NCBI GenBank assembly: GCA_030597275.1
Contig: JAUVSB010000043.1
Coordinates: 1-9,498, forward strand
Length of the DNA: 9,498 bases
Source: Gammaproteobacteria bacterium
GTDB taxonomy: Bacteria > Pseudomonadota > Gammaproteobacteria > BMS3Bbin11
Direction: 5' to 3'
Shown: piece after piece, positions 5,436 through 9,498 of the stretch
Layout: each line of letters starts with the position of its first letter
How positions within the stretch are numbered: position 1 is the first letter of the stretch
The notes under the pieces: model-generated
Databases searched by the model: none
Told to the model about the DNA's origin: nothing
The model's input: only the letters and a program-made list of their open reading frames with translations
Made by a program: the position numbers and the translations under genes

Positions 5436-7897
5436 TATTTCTTGCCCGCCATTTTCTTCGCGCACGCCAGTAAGTCTCGTGCCAGCTTTTTACCATCCTG
5501 ATACCGGTCATCAGCGTCTTTTTGCAGTAACTTGTTCAATACTTCACGTATACATTCTCCATTCTCCTTCAAATCAGGGCGCAGGGCAAAAAGATCAGGC
5601 GGGGATTCATTGGTAATCTTGTACATAAGCTTAGTCAGGGAATCTGCCTTATATGGTAATTGGGCGGTAAGCAGCTGGAACATCAGTACGCCCAGGGAGT
5701 ACAGGTCTGTTCTTCCGTCAAGCGTTTTACCCCGTAGTTGTTCGGGTGACATAGAAGAGGGAGTACCCAGGACCATACCGGTTTTAGTACGCCGCGAATC
5801 GGTCAGCCTGGCAATCCCAAAATCAGTTATTTTTAATTGCCCGGAACTCGGGTCATACATAATATTTGCAGCCTTGATGTCCCGGTGAACAATATCTTTG
5901 GTGTGAGCATAGGCAAGAGCACCGGCAAGCTTCATTCCTATTTTCACCACCGTCAGAGGTGGCAGCAAAGTACCCTGCTTGGTGTATATGCGCAAGTCAC
6001 TACCGGTAAGGAATTCCATTGCGATATAGGCTAGCTCGTTGTGCTCGCCTGCATCATAGATGGTTACAATGTGCGGATGATGCAAACGACCTGCTGCTTC
6101 AGCTTCATGGAAGAAACGACCAAGTACATTTTCCTGCTCATCTTCATCAAATTCTCTTTTCAGGTTTAATGTTTTAATGGCCACGGTACGATTGATTTTT
6201 GGATCGCGGCCCTGGAAAACCTTGCCCATCGCACCTTCACCAATCACCCGCTCAACGATATAGCGCCCCAGGCGACGCTGTCCATCAACCTCTTCTTCGA
6301 AGTCTTCCTTTGAGTCCAGCGAGGTGATTGCAGTGTTGACCGCTGGAGCAATTTTGCTCTCGTCAATCATCACTGTATCTTCCATCATGCGTGCTTTTTC
6401 AAGCCTGTCCTGCAGATCCTTAAAGTGTGGATTAAAGCTTTCCATATACTGGTACACCGCCACCGCGCGATCAAAACGCCCCTCATTTTCAAAGTCCTGC
6501 GCCAGATAAAACAATAGCACCATAATTGAATTATCCAGCGGGCACTTACGAAAACTTTCAAAGGACGAATCCAGCTCGCCCCTCTTTTGAGATGCCAGCC
6601 CTACACGTCGATGCACTTCTCCTGACATGGCAGCAGGCTTCTCAATCTGAACATGTTCACCTCCCATCAGACCAATCAACAGGAATCCTGTCAGCAGCAA
6701 TAAAATGGCTGGAAACATGTCCAGCCAGATAGAGGCTCCAAGCAACAGCAATACCTCAATGCTAAACAGGACAAAAACCACCGCTACGGTCACTAATATT
6801 CTGGTTCTGAGGCCATTCATGAATAACCACAGCAGCAAAAATGTGATAAAAACAAGAACAGCAATCGAAACCGTCGAGCCCCAGCCTGGTATCGAAATGA
6901 TCTGATTTTCCAACATGCTTGCCAGTGCGTTTGCTTCCAGCATGACAGGAGAGACCGACGACCCTGCAGGCGTTTGTACAGAGGGTGTCAAACCGCGCGC
7001 AGTTACCCCAAGCAAAACAATCTTACCATTGAGGGAACCTGCAGCTGCAGCCCCGTGCAGAACATCGTGGTATGAAAGAACCTCAACCAGGGGATTGGAA
7101 TCTGTGCTGGATGGATAAAAATATGGCCACAGCTGCAATGCCTCATCCGTCGCAATATGTCTGCCTGCTGCTGTAATTTCTTTGCCTTCCAGGATGCTGA
7201 CATCAGACAAGCCAATACTGCTGGCGCGCAGGTACATATGCAATGCTAGTGTGGGAATCAACATGCCATCTGCCGCAACAAACAGAGGGATACTTCGAAC
7301 AGTTCTACCATTATCGTTATCAACATAAATACTGGTAAAACTGGAAGCAGGACCAGTGGCATTCTCAGGCATGGGGTAGGTCGGACGAGCCAAAAGTAAT
7401 CTTTTGGAATTGTCACTCGGCAGGGTGTTTTGTAACAAATACTCGGGTAATGCCTCTTGTGCCTGAACACCCTCTGATGATTCAGCAAAAGGGACACCGG
7501 CAACAATCATCCCCTGCTCTCTGAGCTTTCTTGTCAGGTCCACCAGCTGCCGGTCTGCTACTGGTGGATATGCAAGCGTGCTTTCAGCTGTCCCGCCAGC
7601 CCTATTGAGTGAGTGCAAACCAACATAACCCACTAGTTCAACACCCGACGAAACCAGGTTTTCAAGCAAGCGTATATGTGTTTCATATGGAACGGGGTAA
7701 TCACCGAGTCTTGCTAATGATTTTTCATCAACGGCGACAACCAGCACTCTTGATGCCTCAGCTCCCTCAAGCATGCGGATTTTGTCATAAAGGGCAAATG
7801 AGGCATCGTTAAGCACACCGAGCCTGCTCGCTAATATAACCATCAGCAGCATTATCAGAATTACTACGCCTTTGCGTGAAAATATCAACGACTTCAT
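5435..7897 (-). CDS. Membrane Ser/Thr protein kinase with CHASE2 sensor domain
   Basis: This 820-aa transmembrane kinase probably senses an extracytoplasmic signal and phosphorylates cytoplasmic proteins. An N-terminal membrane helix (about residues 10-24) is followed by an extracytoplasmic CHASE2 domain (about 30-335; VLVVAVDEKSLARLGDYPVP at 51-70, GKIVLLGVTARGL at 291-303). Three membrane helices follow (about 340-360, 367-389, 394-412), then a TPR-like cytoplasmic linker (about 430-503; AQDFENEGRFDRAVAVYQYM). A complete Hanks-type kinase domain spans about 544-812. It has the glycine loop GEGAMGKV at 553-560, AIKTL with Lys575, HRDIKAAN at 671-678 with catalytic Asp673, DFG at 692-694, GTPSSMSPEQ at 711-720 and Asp731. 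The HRDIKAAN Ala where many bacterial kinases have Pro, and Ser in place of Tyr in GTPSYMSPEQ, are mild variants, so it should be active. A strong Shine-Dalgarno AAAGGAGG lies 13 nt before the start. It overlaps the PP2C gene by one base. Confidence 0.95.
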   Translation of the reverse strand: MKSLIFSRKGVVILIMLLMVILASRLGVLNDASFALYDKIRMLEGAEASRVLVVAVDEKSLARLGDYPVPYETHIRLLENLVSSGVELVGYVGLHSLNRAGGTAESTLAYPPVADRQLVDLTRKLREQGMIVAGVPFAESSEGVQAQEALPEYLLQNTLPSDNSKRLLLARPTYPMPENATGPASSFTSIYVDNDNGRTVRSIPLFVAADGMLIPTLALHMYLRASSIGLSDVSILEGKEITAAGRHIATDEALQLWPYFYPSSTDSNPLVEVLSYHDVLHGAAAAGSLNGKIVLLGVTARGLTPSVQTPAGSSVSPVMLEANALASMLENQIISIPGWGSTVSIAVLVFITFLLLWLFMNGLRTRILVTVAVVFVLFSIEVLLLLGASIWLDMFPAILLLLTGFLLIGLMGGEHVQIEKPAAMSGEVHRRVGLASQKRGELDSSFESFRKCPLDNSIMVLLFYLAQDFENEGRFDRAVAVYQYMESFNPHFKDLQDRLEKARMMEDTVMIDESKIAPAVNTAITSLDSKEDFEEEVDGQRRLGRYIVERVIGEGAMGKVFQGRDPKINRTVAIKTLNLKREFDEDEQENVLGRFFHEAEAAGRLHHPHIVTIYDAGEHNELAYIAMEFLTGSDLRIYTKQGTLLPPLTVVKIGMKLAGALAYAHTKDIVHRDIKAANIMYDPSSGQLKITDFGIARLTDSRRTKTGMVLGTPSSMSPEQLRGKTLDGRTDLYSLGVLMFQLLTAQLPYKADSLTKLMYKITNESPPDLFALRPDLKENGECIREVLNKLLQKDADDRYQDGKKLARDLLACAKKMAGKK

Positions 7898-7947
7898 GGC
7901 CGTTGTTTTTCCTCCTTTATGCAGAACAGCTTCAAATCAGAAAGCAT
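7894..7947 (-). other. Possible 17-codon leader ORF coupled to the kinase start
   Basis: In the kinase leader a short frame reads MLSDLKLFCIKEEKQRP and stops at TGA, which overlaps the kinase ATG as ATGA. The kinase Shine-Dalgarno sequence lies inside this frame. Its ATG sits in the loop of the hairpin at 7922-7955. There is no good ribosome site ahead of it. It may be chance, but the exact 4-nt overlap fits translational coupling. Confidence 0.2.
7911..7918 (-). promoter_or_regulatory. Strong ribosome binding site of the kinase gene
   Basis: AAAGGAGG on the minus strand is a near-perfect anti-Shine-Dalgarno match. It lies 13 nt before the kinase ATG, a little farther than ideal. No alternative in-frame start codon lies in between, so the ATG at 7897 is the best start. 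Confidence 0.7.
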
Positions 7948-7970
7948 CTGTTCTGTTTTTTATTTTATTT
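7922..7970 (+). terminator. Terminator-like hairpin with T-tract, reading rightward
   Basis: CAGAACAG (7922-7929) pairs perfectly with CTGTTCTG (7948-7955), and an inner CTT/AAG pairing extends the stem. It is followed on the plus strand by TTTTTTATTTTATTT-like sequence (7956-7970). This is the form of an intrinsic terminator for plus-strand transcription, although no plus-strand gene ends here. On the minus strand the same dyad forms a hairpin in the kinase leader, ending 3 nt before the Shine-Dalgarno sequence, without a U-tract. Confidence 0.5.
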
Positions 7971-8258
7971 CCGACCAATAAATCATTTTATCTGTATTTA
8001 GTGACAGTAATATAACAGGACTAGCCAGCATCCAGAGGTGGATTGCTAAACCGCATTGCTTTACGATAATATCTTCGCATGACCGGCGAAAACCATCAAG
8101 ATGCCTTAGTAACAGCACAGGGATAACTGGTAAACCGAAGCCATCAGACAAGAAGACAGCAATTTCAGACAAAAGGATATTTTCTAGTTATAAACACTAC
8201 AAACTATAACATTTTTTATTCTATCTTACGGGCCAAGCGAGTGTAATTGCTTCTGTCT

Positions 8259-8278
8259 CTGATATGATCAGGTATACT
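8259..8278 (+). promoter_or_regulatory. Possible promoter -10 box and small dyad upstream of the secreted-protein gene
   Basis: TATACT at 8273-8278 is a good -10 match, 27 nt before the ATG at 8306. No good -35 is found at 16-18 bp spacing (TTCTGT at 8251-8256 is weak). The dyad CTGAT-ATG-ATCAG (8259-8271) lies between the -35 and -10 positions, where an operator could act. Confidence 0.3.
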
Positions 8279-8305
8279 GGCAAAAGGCTTCTGATTTAAC
8301 ACCCT

Positions 8306-8767
8306 ATGCATACCCAACTATTTCCTCGTTACACCCTGCCCACAATACTTACATTTCTGGCACTTTTTCTGGTCAGCAGCCAGGTGTTAGCAGAAATTTA
8401 TCTCAGTAAGGAGCAGGAAAAAAATCTGCCCATGAAGCAGGCCTCCAGCGAATTCCACTGCAGAGATAAAATATACGGCGTTGTCGTTGGCAGATGGCCG
8501 GCTAAAAGCGAACACATGCTGGAAGCCTACTGGACTGACCCACTGGGTAAGCAGCGAGAACACACGCGATATAAGTTCATTGCCCACAATGGAGAGACTC
8601 GCACCTGGGCCTGGCTACGCCTGCATCGAGGAGAGCCCGATATTCTAGAACGATTATTAATGCAGGAAGACGATAGCCTGCGTGAATTCAACGGCCAGTG
8701 GAAAGTCACGTTTTATATCGATGGCAAAAAAATTGGAAAATTGACCTTTCAGGTCACCTGTGGATAA
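8306..8767 (+). CDS. Secreted protein of unknown function with N-terminal signal peptide
   Basis: I do not recognise this 153-aa protein. Residues 1-29 form a Sec-type signal peptide: a short polar start, a hydrophobic stretch LPTILTFLALFLVSS, and a likely signal peptidase I cut after VLA (29/30). The mature part of about 124 residues has two cysteines, Cys52 and Cys152, which could form a disulfide in the periplasm. The C-terminal stretch FNGQWKVTFYIDGKKIGKLTFQVTC (128-152) has the alternating pattern of a beta-hairpin with a G-x-W-x-V start, as in Ig-like or beta-sandwich exported domains. It has no lipobox and no further membrane segment. The first Met is supported by the signal peptide, although the Shine-Dalgarno sequence is poor (AAAAGG is about 18 nt away). 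It is divergent from the kinase and lies 57 bp ahead of a lipoprotein gene on the same strand. Confidence 0.8.
   Translation: MHTQLFPRYTLPTILTFLALFLVSSQVLAEIYLSKEQEKNLPMKQASSEFHCRDKIYGVVVGRWPAKSEHMLEAYWTDPLGKQREHTRYKFIAHNGETRTWAWLRLHRGEPDILERLLMQEDDSLREFNGQWKVTFYIDGKKIGKLTFQVTCG
8759..8767 (-). other. Single perfect DnaA-box sequence (TTATCCACA)
   Basis: The minus strand reads TTATCCACA, the high-affinity DnaA box consensus. It covers the last codons and stop of the secreted-protein gene (TGT GGA TAA). No second perfect box is seen in the window, so there is no origin-like cluster. The sequence match is certain; binding is unproven and it may be chance. Confidence 0.3.
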
Positions 8768-8809
8768 ATCGCAACCACAAAAAACACCTATTCAAAAACA
8801 CCAAACACG

Positions 8810-8814
8810 AAGGA
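8810..8814 (+). promoter_or_regulatory. Ribosome binding site deciding the lipoprotein start
   Basis: AAGGA at 8810-8814 lies 10 nt before the ATG at 8825 but only 1 nt before the in-frame ATG at 8816. The second ATG is therefore the likely start, giving the N-terminus MNLFSKKS. Confidence 0.6.
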
Positions 8815-8824
8815 AATGCTCTAT

Positions 8825-9325
8825 ATGAATCTTTTCAGCAAAAAAAGCGCCGGTTTAATCACTCTGTTAGCCCTGTTCATGATTTTTTCTGGCTGTGGCA
8901 GCGAAAGCAGCAGTGAAACCTCTAGTGGAGGCGGCAGTACAGTTGGCTCGGATGAAACTGTAAACGACGAACCGGTATCTTCTTTTGCTGGTACCTATAC
9001 CGGATCAGCCACGGCCACCGCATCTGCATTAGGACTCACCGAATCTGAAACTGTTCCAGTAACGATTATCATTGATCAAAATGGCACCGTGACTATCCAG
9101 AGCGGTTCAGATTTATTCCCCAATGTCATCACTCTCAGTGGCAATACATTTGGCCACAGTCAAACGTTTAATAATGAATCTTTTGGCTCGGCGACCTGCA
9201 GCGGTACACTCACCCGGCAGGGATCTAGCAATAATGGCGTCCTGTCTGCGACGCTCAGTTCTCAATCAGTCACCTGCAATGGTATTCCTGGAACCGTTAG
9301 CGGCACGATGACAGCAACAAAATAG
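8825..9325 (+). CDS. Small Ser/Thr/Gly-rich lipoprotein of unknown function
   Basis: This protein of 166 aa (169 from the ATG at 8816) has a clear lipoprotein signal: basic MNLFSKKS, a hydrophobic core AGLITLLALFMI and the lipobox FSGC with Cys24 as the lipidated residue. The +2 residue is Gly rather than Asp, which by the Lol rule of enteric bacteria points to the outer membrane. Residues 25-52 are a low-complexity linker rich in Ser, Gly and acidic residues. The rest (about 54-166) is Thr/Ser/Gly-rich with alternating hydrophobic residues, starting FAGTYTGSATATAS, and looks like a small beta-barrel or beta-sandwich. Cys125 and Cys151 may pair. I do not recognise a named family. It ends with two stops in frame (TAG TAA), and no terminator is visible before the next gene 20 bp on. 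Confidence 0.85.
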   Translation: MNLFSKKSAGLITLLALFMIFSGCGSESSSETSSGGGSTVGSDETVNDEPVSSFAGTYTGSATATASALGLTESETVPVTIIIDQNGTVTIQSGSDLFPNVITLSGNTFGHSQTFNNESFGSATCSGTLTRQGSSNNGVLSATLSSQSVTCNGIPGTVSGTMTATK

Positions 9326-9345
9326 TAAGAGATCAGGGCAGGCGC

Positions 9346-9498
9346 ATGGCCTCAGAATCCAGAAAAGTCATCATCGCCGCCTTGATTGGCAATCTTATGG
9401 TTGCGGTCACAAAGTTTGTCGCTACCGCTCTCACTGGCAGTTCAGCAATGTTTTCCGAGGCCATCCATTCTGTTGTTGATACCGGCAACCAGGCATTA
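9346..9498 (+). CDS. Cation diffusion facilitator (CDF) family transporter, N-terminal part (cut by window edge)
   Basis: The first 51 codons of a metal-cation/proton antiporter of the inner membrane are present, running in frame to the last base of the window. Residues 8-29 (VIIAALIGNLMVAVTKFVATAL) form transmembrane helix 1. GSSAMFSEAIHSVVDTGNQAL (31-51) is the beginning of helix 2 and is a classic CDF sequence. The His41-x3-Asp45 pair matches the helix-2 half of the CDF metal site, and histidine there is common in zinc-type members, but the substrate cannot be fixed from this fragment. The ribosome site AGGG (9335-9338) lies 7 nt before the ATG. It follows the lipoprotein gene by 20 bp on the same strand, so co-transcription is likely. 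Confidence 0.9.
   Translation, partial: MASESRKVIIAALIGNLMVAVTKFVATALTGSSAMFSEAIHSVVDTGNQAL

Larger units (their letters stand above)
7898..8305. other. Intergenic region between divergent kinase and secreted-protein genes (408 bp)
   Basis: This AT-rich gap separates the minus-strand kinase from the plus-strand gene at 8306 and should hold both promoters. Visible elements are the kinase ribosome site, the hairpin with T-tract at 7922-7970, a GTTATA-N12-TATAAC dyad at 8187-8210, and a TATACT -10-like box at 8273-8278. A 70-codon minus-strand frame (7960-8172) begins with TTG, has no ribosome site and gives no recognisable product; I do not call it. Between about 7980 and 8180 I see no tRNA, recognised riboswitch, repeat or mobile element. 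No convincing kinase promoter could be picked by eye. Confidence 0.6.

Noticed and set aside
8121..8150. Short resemblance to rRNA text (CAGGGATAACTGG) in the intergenic region
   Set aside because: The match is only about a dozen bases and the flanking sequence does not resemble rRNA.
7960..8172. 70-codon minus-strand frame upstream of the kinase
   Set aside because: It begins with TTG, has no ribosome site, runs into the terminator T-tract, and its product resembles nothing I know.
8187..8210. GTTATA-N12-TATAAC dyad followed by ATTTTTT as a terminator
   Set aside because: The six-pair AT-rich stem is too weak for an intrinsic terminator and no gene ends before it.

Overview
The window looks like a gammaproteobacterial chromosome segment with moderate, near-balanced GC. 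The left part carries the conserved housekeeping order mnmG-rsmG-parA-parB, all on the minus strand, as found near the replication origin in Pseudomonas-like and related gammaproteobacteria. MnmG keeps its two conserved cysteines at the same positions (47 and 277) as the E. coli protein. The exact genus cannot be named from the sequence alone.

Layout. Positions 1-3751 (minus) hold a partial parB, then parA, rsmG and mnmG, packed with 0-3 nt gaps or 1-nt overlaps. A likely promoter with a perfect TATAAT -10 box lies just upstream of mnmG. Positions 3812-7897 (minus) hold a three-gene Ser/Thr phosphorylation module. A membrane-bound kinase with a CHASE2 sensor (820 aa) overlaps a PP2C-family phosphatase (270 aa) by one base (TAATG). 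After a 106-bp gap rich in palindromes comes a protein with one intact and one degenerate FHA domain (234 aa). A 408-bp gap (7898-8305) separates this module from plus-strand genes. These are a secreted protein of unknown function (8306-8767), a small serine/threonine/glycine-rich lipoprotein (8825-9325), and the first 51 codons of a cation diffusion facilitator transporter (9346 to the window end).

How the genes work together. The kinase probably senses an extracytoplasmic signal through CHASE2 and phosphorylates Thr/Ser targets in the cytoplasm. The PP2C enzyme reverses this, and the FHA protein reads or relays the phosphothreonine state. A similar Thr-centred motif (E-x-T-[VM]-[MI]) is present both in the kinase juxtamembrane linker and in the FHA protein linker, which suggests a shared phosphorylation or docking site. 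The module occupies the place where mnmE/yidC often sit upstream of mnmG, so local synteny is rearranged. The main non-coding points are the palindrome cluster at 4533-4590, a terminator-like hairpin in the kinase leader that points away from the kinase, a 17-codon leader ORF ending in an ATGA overlap with the kinase start, and an isolated perfect DnaA box at 8759-8767. I see no mobile element, CRISPR array, tRNA or rRNA.
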